Assembly (NCBI GenBank): GCA_024690665.1
Contig: JAILOU010000015.1
Location: forward strand, 1 to 64,000
DNA: 64,000 nt
DNA from: Eubacterium sp.
GTDB taxonomy: Bacteria; Bacillota; Clostridia; Lachnospirales; Lachnospiraceae
Direction of reading: 5' to 3'
Part shown: positions 15,092 through 23,224 of the stretch, in pieces
Position numbering within the stretch: position 1 is the first letter of the stretch
Layout: every line of letters begins with the position of its first letter
Notes under the pieces: model-generated
Databases searched by the model: none
Told to the model about the DNA's origin: nothing
What the model saw: only the letters and a program-made list of their open reading frames with translations
Made by a program: the position numbers and the translations under genes

Positions 15092-16429
15092 TTAGTTGGA
15101 TGATAACTCAATATTGCCGGTATCGGTATTCGCCTTAATGGTACAATCTCCACTGCCGGATTGTTTATAAGTCCGGTCACAGTCTTTACTGTCGAGTGTA
15201 ATATCGCCCAGATCACAGGATAAATCCATACTGTAAGAATCAAGATTTCCAAGCCCGCTGAGGGTGATGTTTCCGATGTCACTTTCGACATCCATTGATG
15301 TGAACTTCGCAGAGTCAAGAACAATGTTTCCGGTATCGCATTCAATGGTGGTTTCTCCAAGGTCGGCATCGGCTTCAAACTTCAGATCGCCGGCATCCAG
15401 ATTAAAAGAGGTTTTGACACTTTTAAGGGATTCAATCGTGATATCGCCATAATCACCGTCAACGGATAACTTTTCTAAGGTGATATCGGCAGGTATTGTG
15501 ATGGTTGTACCGCTACCTGTCTGCTCGTCTTCCCCGAAATTAATTCCGAAGGATAAGGAATCATCCTTTGGCTCAACTTTTAGAACGCCACCTTCAATGG
15601 TGTAGGTTGGCTGGTATTGCTCCGGGCCTTCATAGGCTATGAAGGCTTTTTCATCGGTTACAAATGTGATATCGCCAATATTATCTGATACCTCTACTCG
15701 GGTAAAGGAATCTTTTAATGTCTGTCCGAAACTGACAGACTTGGAATCAAGAGTTATGGAGCCGAGCGGGGTACATCTAAAAAGGCTTGTCATTACGATG
15801 ATAATAACGGTAACAGCAGTTAAGATACCGGTATATACCTTTACAGTGCGGCTTCTTGGCAGGCGTTCAATGCGGCTGTATTCGTCCTGGTCCATGTCGA
15901 TGGAGCAGACATGTTCAATGAGTGCGCAGACGATTGCGCCGATGACCCAAACAACCCAGGTGATGTGCCAGTCAAAGGTGATAAAACTCCAGATTAGGTA
16001 GATGCACAAGACGATAGACCAATAGCCGGACATAAAATGCGCCAGTGGTTTATTGTAGTAGTACTTAATGTCTTTTTCTTTTTTCTCTTTTACAAAATAT
16101 GCAATCGGTCCGTTTGGCGTGCCGGTTTGATCGGTTGATTGTTTCGTATAATCAGACTGTGCTTCTTCTTGTTCTTTGTATTCTTCCGACGTTTGAGAAT
16201 TCGCTTCTTCTTCACCAAGATGGATGCCAAGGCTTTCTGCCAGTTCATCCAGATTACCAAAGTCTGCGATAACAGCACCGACGGCTTCATTTTCCGTATG
16301 TCCTTCTTCTAGCATTTCGGTATATTTATCTTCCATCATCTGCGCAAGTTCTTCCTTTGCGGCACGCACTTGTTCGGTGTCCGGAAGCCGGGCGAACATA
16401 TTGTCAAGATAATTTTTGATCGTATCCAT
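15092..16429 (-). CDS. HAAS/DUF4097 membrane protein
   Basis: 445 residues. Residues about 1-70 form a HAAS/DUF1700-like helical domain (LPDTEQVRAAKEELAQMMEDKYTEMLEEG...AVIADFGNLDELAESLG). A linker and three or so membrane helices follow (about 125-225), then an outer DUF4097 beta-solenoid with repeated GDIT/GNI steps (DYGDITIESL, DTGNIVLDS, DIGNITLSG, DLGDITLDS). Such proteins are commonly paired with PadR regulators, as here: the PadR gene ends 21 bases upstream. The role is probably in envelope stress or adhesion, not established. Confidence 0.85.
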   Translation of the reverse strand: MDTIKNYLDNMFARLPDTEQVRAAKEELAQMMEDKYTEMLEEGHTENEAVGAVIADFGNLDELAESLGIHLGEEEANSQTSEEYKEQEEAQSDYTKQSTDQTGTPNGPIAYFVKEKKEKDIKYYYNKPLAHFMSGYWSIVLCIYLIWSFITFDWHITWVVWVIGAIVCALIEHVCSIDMDQDEYSRIERLPRSRTVKVYTGILTAVTVIIIVMTSLFRCTPLGSITLDSKSVSFGQTLKDSFTRVEVSDNIGDITFVTDEKAFIAYEGPEQYQPTYTIEGGVLKVEPKDDSLSFGINFGEDEQTGSGTTITIPADITLEKLSVDGDYGDITIESLKSVKTSFNLDAGDLKFEADADLGETTIECDTGNIVLDSAKFTSMDVESDIGNITLSGLGNLDSYSMDLSCDLGDITLDSKDCDRTYKQSGSGDCTIKANTDTGNIELSSN

Positions 16430-16450
16430 TTTTCATAATTCTCCTTTAGT

Positions 16451-16783
16451 TTACTCTTCGGTGATGAAACGTTCGATGACGTCTTTTGTTAATACCCATT
16501 CCTCGCATTTGTCGCGGTAATGCCTGCGACCTTCGTCGGTAATGGTGTAATAAGTTCTTTTTTTGCCATTTTCCGCCTGCCCGGCATAAGACTGGATATA
16601 ACCGTTCTTTTGCATACGGGAAAATGCGGAATATAAAGTGGTTTCTTTGATTACATACTTGCCATCTGACTTTTCCTTGATTTCTTTTGAAATGGCATAG
16701 CCGTATGAGGGTCCATTCAGCAAGAGAAATAAGATGATGGTGTCGATGTAACCACGAATCACATCGCTGCTAATTGTATTCAC
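16451..16783 (-). CDS. PadR family transcriptional regulator
   Basis: 110 residues, GTG start at 16783 behind AAAGGAGG. The winged helix is clear: LFLLLNGPSYGYAISKEI, VIKETTLYSAFSRMQKNGYIQSY and KRTYYTITDEGRRHYRD, with a short C-terminal dimerisation helix. It is probably a repressor of its own operon with the DUF4097 gene. The promoter just upstream carries three copies of a GACATASTACG motif that overlap the -35 box and the start region, a good candidate operator. Confidence 0.93.
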   Translation of the reverse strand: MNTISSDVIRGYIDTIILFLLLNGPSYGYAISKEIKEKSDGKYVIKETTLYSAFSRMQKNGYIQSYAGQAENGKKRTYYTITDEGRRHYRDKCEEWVLTKDVIERFITEE

Positions 16784-16822
16784 AAGCTCCTCCTTTACAT
16801 TGACTATCGTTGCAATGTCTGG

Positions 16823-16886
16823 CGTACTATGTCACGCGTAGTATGTCTGACAAGGTAAATATACTACGCCTGTCGTACTATGTCAA
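16823..16886 (-). promoter_or_regulatory. PadR operon promoter with three operator repeats
   Basis: On the minus strand TTGACA (16881-16886), 17-base spacer and TATATT (16858-16863). Plus-strand copies of CGTASTATGTC lie at 16823-16833, 16837-16847 and 16874-16884, and an inverted half site (ATACTACG) overlaps the -10. The arrangement implies autorepression by the PadR protein. Confidence 0.75.
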
Positions 16887-16904
16887 CAGGGTAATTAAAA
16901 AAAA

Positions 16905-17792
16905 TTAAAAAGACTGAAGATATTGATGCAGCGCCGGATTGTGGTTGTCTGTTCTCCACAAGGCATCGATGCGTTCGTATTCATGTTCGCCTTTTAGCGG
17001 GATGAAGATCAGGTTGTCTGCATTGTCGAGTTTCTTCGTGCAGTAATCCGGCAGGATGGAGATGCCCTGTTCGGAGGCAACCATGATGAAGATGCTTTCC
17101 GCATTTGTTGACCGGAATACAATCCGAGGCTTAAAACCGGCTTCTTCATAGAGCGTCATAAAGTGGGCGTCGCCATAAGAGTTGGTAGCCTCAGAAGGAG
17201 ACATATATAAGAACTGTTCGCCGATTAGATCCTTACGGGTGAGCTGTTTTCTGCCGGCGAGGCGGTGCGAAGGATACAGCGCTACCATAAGCGGAACTTC
17301 TTCTACTGCGCGGTATCCAATTTCTGCATTTTGCTGCAGATTCGTGCTGTCCCAGGTGTAGATCAAATCAAGCTGTCCTCCAACGAGACGGGAAGCTAAC
17401 AGGTCGGTCGTCATGCGGTAGCAGCTGACGAAGATATTGGGATAGTGTTGTTTGAATTCGCGTATCCAGTTGGACAGGTTACTTCTTTCGTAACCTTTGG
17501 TATATCCGATTTTAAGAGTGCCGCTTTGACCGCTTGCGGCATTTTGCGCAATCGTAACGGCGCTTTCCATCTGCCGAACCATCAATTCGGCTTCCGTTAA
17601 GAAGACACTGCCGGCCGGTGTTAAGACAATCGGTCTTTTGTTGCGGTCAATTAAGGTGGTGCCGACAATCTGCTCGAGTGCTTTGATCTGCTGAGTGATG
17701 GCGGTCTGTGAGATATAGAATTGCTGCGCGGCCTTTGTGAAGCTGTGAGACTGTGCAACCGCGATAAAATATTTAAGCTGGTTTAGTGTCAT
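16905..17792 (-). CDS. LysR family transcriptional regulator
   Basis: 295 residues. The N-terminal winged helix is typical (LNQLKYFIAVAQSHSFTKAAQQFYISQTAITQQIKALE). The effector domain follows, with GTLKIGYTKGYERSNLS at about 95-110 and EQGISILPDYC near 240. It is divergent from the substrate-binding lipoprotein gene at 17972, the classic layout for a LysR regulator and its target. The inducer is unknown. An inverted repeat in the shared intergenic region is a likely binding site. Confidence 0.92.
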   Translation of the reverse strand: MTLNQLKYFIAVAQSHSFTKAAQQFYISQTAITQQIKALEQIVGTTLIDRNKRPIVLTPAGSVFLTEAELMVRQMESAVTIAQNAASGQSGTLKIGYTKGYERSNLSNWIREFKQHYPNIFVSCYRMTTDLLASRLVGGQLDLIYTWDSTNLQQNAEIGYRAVEEVPLMVALYPSHRLAGRKQLTRKDLIGEQFLYMSPSEATNSYGDAHFMTLYEEAGFKPRIVFRSTNAESIFIMVASEQGISILPDYCTKKLDNADNLIFIPLKGEHEYERIDALWRTDNHNPALHQYLQSF

Positions 17793-17905
17793 AAGAACCT
17801 CCTATTATAATTGATTGGAATACTAACAAGCGAAAATGAAAATGAAAAAGGATAATAATCTTCGATAGTATAACTTTTTCTTATTATAGCATTGCGAATA
17901 TAGAG

Positions 17906-17946
17906 TTGTAATCTTATTTGTGCACAATTACAATTTCTAGTATATG
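17906..17946 (+). promoter_or_regulatory. LysR-type operator overlapping promoter
   Basis: TTGTAAT (17906-17912) and ATTACAA (17927-17933) form a dyad with a 14-base spacer. A promoter TTGTGC, 17-base spacer, TATATG (17918-17946) overlaps it and points at the lipoprotein gene. Confidence 0.55.
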
Positions 17947-17971
17947 AAGTAAAACATTTTGGAGGAAAACT

Positions 17972-18994
17972 ATGAAAAAGAAAGTATTATCAGCAATCTT
18001 ATGTGCCGGTCTTGCCGGTGCACTGCTTGCAGGATGTGGTTCATCTTCATCCACAGCAACATCGGATGCATCATCAGCAGGGGAGGGGGCATCATCCGGC
18101 GAAACATATCGCATCGGAATCTGCCAGCTTGTACAGCATGAGGCGCTCGATGCGGCAACCGAAGGATTCCAGGCAGCTCTTACAGAAAAGCTTGGAGAAG
18201 GCAATGTAGAATTCGACGTGCAAAATGCGTCCGGTGATTCTGCAACCTGTTCCACTATTACGAACCAGTTTGTAGCAGATGGCGATGATCTGATTATGGC
18301 GAATGCAACGGCAGCCCTTCAGGCAGCAGCATCTTCTACCGGCGATATTCCGATTCTAGGAACATCGGTAACGGATTATGCGACAGCGCTTGATATCTCT
18401 GATTGGACCGGAACGGTAGGAAGTAACATCTCCGGAACGAGCGATCTGCCACCGCTGGATCAGCAGGCAGACCTTGTAAAGGAACTGTTCCCGGATGCAA
18501 CTACGGTTGGAATCTTATACTGCTCGGCTGAGCCAAATTCGGTTTATCAGGCAGACAATATGACGACTTACTTAGAAGAACTTGGATATAAAGTAGAGAC
18601 CTATACATTCTCCGATACGAATGATGTATCTTCAGTAACGCAGTCAGCGTGTGACGGAAGCGATGTGCTCTACATTCCAACCGACAATACTGCAGCTTCT
18701 TGCATGGAAACCATCTCCAATGTGGCAACACCTGCTTCTACACCGGCAATCGTTGGATGGGAGGAAGGCTTAAACAGCACCTGCGCAGTTGCAACTCTTG
18801 CCATCAGCTATTATGACCTTGGTTATCAGACCGGTGAGATGGCCTATGAAATTCTGGTAAATGGAGCCGACATCAGCCAGATGGCGGTGGAAACTTCACC
18901 GAACGTATCGAAGAAATATAATGCAGATAACTGTAAGACATTTGGAGTAACGGTAAGTGATGAATTCGAAGCTTACGAACCATCAGCTGAATAA
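17972..18994 (+). CDS. ABC transporter substrate-binding lipoprotein, TrpX-like
   Basis: 340 residues with lipobox LLAGC and a Ser-rich spacer. The fold is the ABC_sub_bind/TrpX type: YRIGICQLVQHEALDAATEGFQAAL, DLIMANATAALQAAASSTGDIPILGTSVTDY, VGILYCSAEPNSVYQADNM and PAIVGWEEGLNSTCAVATLAISYYDLGYQTG. Family members bind aromatic amino acids or related solutes. No permease or ATPase gene follows; a terminator closes the unit, so the partner transporter is elsewhere or the protein acts as a sensor. Probably controlled by the divergent LysR. Confidence 0.9.
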   Translation: MKKKVLSAILCAGLAGALLAGCGSSSSTATSDASSAGEGASSGETYRIGICQLVQHEALDAATEGFQAALTEKLGEGNVEFDVQNASGDSATCSTITNQFVADGDDLIMANATAALQAAASSTGDIPILGTSVTDYATALDISDWTGTVGSNISGTSDLPPLDQQADLVKELFPDATTVGILYCSAEPNSVYQADNMTTYLEELGYKVETYTFSDTNDVSSVTQSACDGSDVLYIPTDNTAASCMETISNVATPASTPAIVGWEEGLNSTCAVATLAISYYDLGYQTGEMAYEILVNGADISQMAVETSPNVSKKYNADNCKTFGVTVSDEFEAYEPSAE

Positions 18995-19008
18995 AGAATG
19001 CTTAAGAA

Positions 19009-19050
19009 ACAAAACCCGCTTTGGTTGTACGGCCAGGGCGGGTTTTAAAT
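19009..19050 (+). terminator. Terminator after substrate-binding protein
   Basis: AAAACCCGC pairs with GCGGGTTTT. Confidence 0.85.
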
Positions 19051-19097
19051 TTCTTTTGAAAATGGTAAAATCTAGTTACATGTAAAGGAGGATGGAA

Positions 19098-20345
19098 ATG
19101 GCGGAAAAAGTGACAGAGATTAAGCGCAGACAGGAAAAACTGGCGCTGCTTTTGCAGCGTATCGAAGCCGGTGAAGATGAGAAGCTGATTCAGGATACTT
19201 ATATGGAGCAGATGAGTAATCTTACGCTTCACGAGATTGCTGTTGCTGAGCAGGGGCTTTTAAGTGAGGGCATATCATCTGAGCAGGTAGAGCAGCTAAA
19301 AAAATTGCATCCTCTGATCTTAGACGGAAGAGAAGAAGAAGCTGTCTGGCAGCAGGAAAATGAACAGATTGAGGCTGACAGAGCCCGCGCGTTTGAACTG
19401 GCAGATGTAGCTTTTTCGACGCCGGGGCATCCTTTATCTGTGCTTCGCGCAGAGAACGAAGCACTGCTTAAAGTGACAAAACAGACACGCCAATTATTAG
19501 AAGAGCAGGCTTCATTTTCTTTATTTATGGAATGTTTTAATAGATTAGAAGCGTTAAAGTCACATTATGGCAAGAAGGACGAGCTGATTATGCCACTGCT
19601 TGAGGAGTACGGCGTATTTGGTCCGACGCAGGTGATGTGGACAAGAGAAGATGAAATTCGTCATGGGCTTGGCATCTTAAGAAGAAAACTAAAGGAAGAG
19701 ACATATGCCGGGGCAAGGGATGATATTGAGAAACTGCTCGGCCAGGTAGAGATGATGGCGACAACGGAAGAGAAAGTACTTCTTCCAACATCGATGCAGT
19801 ACTTTACCGAGGGTGAGTGGTATGAAATCTATTGCGACTTAGACAGCTTTGGTCTGTGTCTGATTGAGACATATCCGAAGTGGGATGAGGGCGAAAGCTA
19901 TCGTGAGCAAAAGCAAAAAAAGCAGGCAGAGAAGATGGACAATCTTAAAGAAGGCGTTGTGTATTTTGAAGGTGGGCAGCTGACGATTCAGCAGCTTAAG
20001 GCTGTGATGAAGAGGATGCCATTTGAAATTACATTTGTCGATGAGAACGATATAAACCGGCTGTTTTTAAATGCGTCTTCGCAGTTCGCAAGACCTATGA
20101 GCGCGCTGGACAGAGAAGTATACGTGTGCCATCCGCCAAGACTGGTACAACTTGTGCGGGATATGATTGCAGATTTTAAGGCGCACAAAAAAGACCATGT
20201 GGAGCGCTGGATTCCCAATAAGGAAGATCCGGTTCGCATCTTGTATCTGGCGGTGTATGATGAGGATGGAACCTATATGGGCGTATTGGAATTGATTCAG
20301 CATTTTGGAGAATATGCGGATAAACTAAGAAACATTTTGTCATAA
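19098..20345 (+). CDS. DUF438/hemerythrin-like/PAS protein
   Basis: 415 residues from the ATG at 19098; the track ATG at 19092 sits on the AGGAGG itself. Residues about 10-75 match DUF438 (QEKLALLLQRIEAGEDEKLIQDTYMEQMSNLTLHEIAVAEQGLLSEGI). A middle helical part has spaced His residues as in hemerythrin-like domains (TPGHPLSVLRAENEAL, SHYGKKDELIMPLLEEYG, EIRHGL). A C-terminal PAS-like domain follows (about 285-415). Likely a redox or oxygen/metal sensor in the cytoplasm. The LysR gene follows 14 bases downstream, so the two are co-transcribed. Confidence 0.85.
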   Translation: MAEKVTEIKRRQEKLALLLQRIEAGEDEKLIQDTYMEQMSNLTLHEIAVAEQGLLSEGISSEQVEQLKKLHPLILDGREEEAVWQQENEQIEADRARAFELADVAFSTPGHPLSVLRAENEALLKVTKQTRQLLEEQASFSLFMECFNRLEALKSHYGKKDELIMPLLEEYGVFGPTQVMWTREDEIRHGLGILRRKLKEETYAGARDDIEKLLGQVEMMATTEEKVLLPTSMQYFTEGEWYEIYCDLDSFGLCLIETYPKWDEGESYREQKQKKQAEKMDNLKEGVVYFEGGQLTIQQLKAVMKRMPFEITFVDENDINRLFLNASSQFARPMSALDREVYVCHPPRLVQLVRDMIADFKAHKKDHVERWIPNKEDPVRILYLAVYDEDGTYMGVLELIQHFGEYADKLRNILS

Positions 20346-20359
20346 GGGGAGTAAATGCT

Positions 20360-21247
20360 ATGAATATGACGCAGATAAAGTATTTTTTGATGGCGGCAAA
20401 ATGCAAGAATTTTACAAAGGCGGCGGATAAGCTGTTTATTACGCAGCCGGCTTTAAGCAGGCAGATTTCATCGATGGAGGCAGAGCTCAATGTGCAGCTG
20501 TTTGTGCGAAATAACAGATCGGTTCAGCTGACACCGGCGGCGGTTGTGCTTGAGGAAGAGTTTGAGAAGATTCTGAATATGTATAACGTTGCGGTAGCGA
20601 AGGCGGTTAACAGCTTTGCCGGGATGCGGGGCGAACTGAACATCGGTGTGCTAGAAGGCACCTATGTGGGAGATCTGTTTCCGAATGTGTTGCAGTATCT
20701 GGCAGAATTCTATCCGCAGGTGAAAATCAACCTTCGAAACTATAGTTTTAACAACCTGGTTGAGAAGCTCTACAGCAATGAACTAGACCTTATCATTACA
20801 CTGAAATTCGACGTGGAAAACCGCGAGAAGATTGACTATCAGGTGATTGCTGCAGGACATGATTATGTGGTGGTACATCGAAATCACAGGCTGGCAGATG
20901 CGAAGTATGTGAAACTGTCAGACTTTAAGGATGATACCTTTATCATGGTATCACCGGATGATTCGGAGATGTCGCCAAAACTGATTATCCAGGCTTGTGA
21001 AAGCCATGGATTCTATCCTAAGGTGAAATTCGCAACCTCACTGGCAGAGGAAATGCTGTGGGTAGAAGCGGGAGTCGGCGTGTGTATCTTAGATTCTCGT
21101 AACATTCTTCATAACAATGAAACCGTGCGATTCCTGCAGGTAGAGGGGCTTAGCGACCCTAGTTTGACACTGGCCTGGAACACGGATCATTACAACCCGA
21201 TGAAGGAAACATTTAAGAGCGTTTTTTTTGAAAAAACAGAGTCATAA
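20360..21247 (+). CDS. LysR family transcriptional regulator
   Basis: 295 residues. The helix-turn-helix is intact (TQIKYFLMAAKCKNFTKAADKLFITQPALSRQISSME), followed by the two-lobed effector domain (GELNIGVLEGTYVGDLFP; WVEAGVGVCILDSRN). It forms an operon with the DUF438 protein and lies just upstream of the symporter and methyltransferase genes. It may control either or both, although a terminator separates it from the latter. Confidence 0.92.
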   Translation: MNMTQIKYFLMAAKCKNFTKAADKLFITQPALSRQISSMEAELNVQLFVRNNRSVQLTPAAVVLEEEFEKILNMYNVAVAKAVNSFAGMRGELNIGVLEGTYVGDLFPNVLQYLAEFYPQVKINLRNYSFNNLVEKLYSNELDLIITLKFDVENREKIDYQVIAAGHDYVVVHRNHRLADAKYVKLSDFKDDTFIMVSPDDSEMSPKLIIQACESHGFYPKVKFATSLAEEMLWVEAGVGVCILDSRNILHNNETVRFLQVEGLSDPSLTLAWNTDHYNPMKETFKSVFFEKTES

Positions 21248-21345
21248 CAAAAGCGTATGGCATAATAACGGCTACGCAGACAAAGGCGCAATAAATCGGA
21301 AATATTGCCTTTAAAATTAGAAAAAAATTCCATATATTACGAAAA

Positions 21346-21390
21346 AAACATTGTCATAACCAAATTGCATGGTGGCAATGTTTTTTTTAA
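21346..21390 (+). terminator. Terminator after LysR
   Basis: AACATTG pairs with CAATGTT, followed by eight T residues. Confidence 0.75.
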
Positions 21391-21498
21391 TTTTATTTCT
21401 AAAAAAGCCCCGAATATACTGAAGATGAACAACCAATACACGGCGGCAAAACGTGGGGTTGAGCCGCCTTATGAATGGATAGGGAAGGAGAGAAGTGT

Positions 21499-22971
21499 AT
21501 GAATTGGGGTGTTTTAGCGTTCGTAATTATCTACGAACTCGTAACAATTATTGGTGTAGGTATGGTGATTGCAAGGAAGAATAAAAAGTCTGCCGAAGCA
21601 GAAGGCGGATTCGCACTTGCAGGAAAAGGATTGCCGACCGCACAAGTTGGTGTCACACTGGCACTTACGATGCTTGGTTCAGCGCATATCTGGGGAACAA
21701 CGGAGAATGCATATACGTTTGGATCGATTGCGGTGTGGTTTGGAATTGCCTGTACGGTAATGATGATTGTCATTACACAGATTACAGGACCATGGGTACG
21801 CAAGATTGGTACGAATACGGTGCCGGATCTGTTTGGTAAATTATACGGACCGAAATGCAGAATTTTAATTGCATGCGTTATGGCAGGGTGTGTGTTTGCC
21901 TGCTTGTGTCTGGAGACACAGTGTATCGCAGTTACGTTCGTGGCATGTACGGGATGGCCATATCAGGTTGGAGCACTTGTCGGCGGAATCTTTGGTTTAC
22001 TTTATGTATTAATGGCAGGTATGAAAGAGGTATCATGGCTGAACATGATCAATGCAGTGTTTATGTACTTTGCTTTAATCGTGGCACTCATTGCAATGTT
22101 CGTATATCTTCCGGGCAATGGTTGGGATGATGTTGCAACAAACCTGACCAACCAGGGCAATGGCTGGATGCTTGATATCTTTGGTAACAAGAACATGATC
22201 ATCGGTTTCGCGATTCCATCTATCTTTACTTGCAGTATGTTTCAGGGTGTATCCCAGATGGGATTACAGACTTGTATCGCTGCAAAGGACGTAAAATCCA
22301 TCAAAAAGTCAATCTGGCTTGCAGGACCTGTTAACGGACTGTTTTGTATCATTCCTGCGCTTCTTGGAATGGCAGCATTGGCACTTGGATTTTTCGAAAA
22401 AGCAGGAAACAGTGCAATGTTTATGACACCGGCTATGATGGAGGCCATCTTACCTCACTGGGTAATTGCACTGATTTGCGCATCATTTTTAGGGGCACTC
22501 TTATCCACATTTGCGATGACATCACTGTGTCCGGCAACGATATTTGCCTATGATTTGTTCGGCGGTATCTTAAAGCCAAACGCAACGGATAAAGAAAAAA
22601 CAAGAGTTATGAGAATTGTAATTGTAATTGTTGGTGCGCTTGCCATCTTGCTTAGTACGCTACAGCCTCAGGTTGTTACAACCATTAACTGGAACTTCAC
22701 CTGGGCAGTTCCGATGTTTATCTCATTGATTGTCGGACTTTGCTGGAAGAGAAACTCGAAAGCATTTGTGATTACTTGTGTAGTATCATGGATCGCCAAT
22801 GTCGTATGGATTACCTGTGGCTTGCAGGAACATCTGGGTATGATGAATTTCCATCAGGCATATCTGTGTTCCATCATTTCCGTAGTATTGGCACTGATAT
22901 TACCACTGGTATTGCCGGGAACCAAACCGGGATACTTCAGACTATCTAAGGAAGAACGTAAAGCGTTGTAG
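21499..22971 (+). CDS. Sodium:solute symporter (SSS family)
   Basis: 490 residues from ATG 21499, preceded by GGAAGGAG; the track start is eight codons upstream without a site. About 13 membrane helices are visible. Family features include EGGFALAGKGLPTAQVGVTLALTMLGSAHIWGTTENAYTFG in helix 1-2 and TNTVPDLFGKLYG. It imports an organic solute with sodium. Substrate is not clear from sequence. The downstream methyltransferase suggests a methylated compound. Two tiny membrane proteins follow in the same operon. Confidence 0.9.
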   Translation: MNWGVLAFVIIYELVTIIGVGMVIARKNKKSAEAEGGFALAGKGLPTAQVGVTLALTMLGSAHIWGTTENAYTFGSIAVWFGIACTVMMIVITQITGPWVRKIGTNTVPDLFGKLYGPKCRILIACVMAGCVFACLCLETQCIAVTFVACTGWPYQVGALVGGIFGLLYVLMAGMKEVSWLNMINAVFMYFALIVALIAMFVYLPGNGWDDVATNLTNQGNGWMLDIFGNKNMIIGFAIPSIFTCSMFQGVSQMGLQTCIAAKDVKSIKKSIWLAGPVNGLFCIIPALLGMAALALGFFEKAGNSAMFMTPAMMEAILPHWVIALICASFLGALLSTFAMTSLCPATIFAYDLFGGILKPNATDKEKTRVMRIVIVIVGALAILLSTLQPQVVTTINWNFTWAVPMFISLIVGLCWKRNSKAFVITCVVSWIANVVWITCGLQEHLGMMNFHQAYLCSIISVVLALILPLVLPGTKPGYFRLSKEERKAL

Positions 22972-22986
22972 AAACGGAGGTACATT

Positions 22987-23091
22987 ATGGTAGCACATAT
23001 TATTTTGGAAAGTGCCGCAATGGTTATGGCAATTACGGTGGCTGGATACTTTATTGGTAAATTATTTAAAGAAGCGGAAAAGGATGACTAG
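22987..23091 (+). CDS. 34-residue membrane protein after symporter
   Basis: Below the ORF track cut-off. ATG 22987 follows CGGAGG by seven bases, fifteen bases after the symporter stop. The product (MVAHIILESAAMVMAITVAGYF... ending KEAEKDD) has one membrane helix and a charged cytoplasmic tail. The next ribosome binding site overlaps its stop codon. Tiny single-span proteins beside SSS symporters are known as accessory subunits; assignment here is by position and size. Confidence 0.75.
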   Translation: MVAHIILESAAMVMAITVAGYFIGKLFKEAEKDD

Positions 23092-23104
23092 GAGGTGACG
23101 GGAT

Positions 23105-23221
23105 ATGATGACGATGACACAAGGTTGGATGATTGGAATTATCTGTGTAATGTGCGGATTTGGAATCTGTGCCGGAATCTTTTCGGCCATTGCGAAAAAA
23201 CGAGAGAATAAGGAGGAATAA
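23105..23221 (+). CDS. 38-residue membrane protein before methyltransferase
   Basis: Below the ORF track cut-off. ATG 23105 follows GGAGGTGACGG; the stop codon is immediately before the methyltransferase ATG (23225), and AAGGAGG lies inside its own last codons. It has one hydrophobic helix with three Cys (GIICVMCGFGICAG) and a basic/acidic tail KKRENKEE. It is probably a second symporter accessory peptide. The three Cys on one helix are unusual for such a small protein. Confidence 0.75.
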   Translation: MMTMTQGWMIGIICVMCGFGICAGIFSAIAKKRENKEE

Positions 23222-23224
23222 GTT

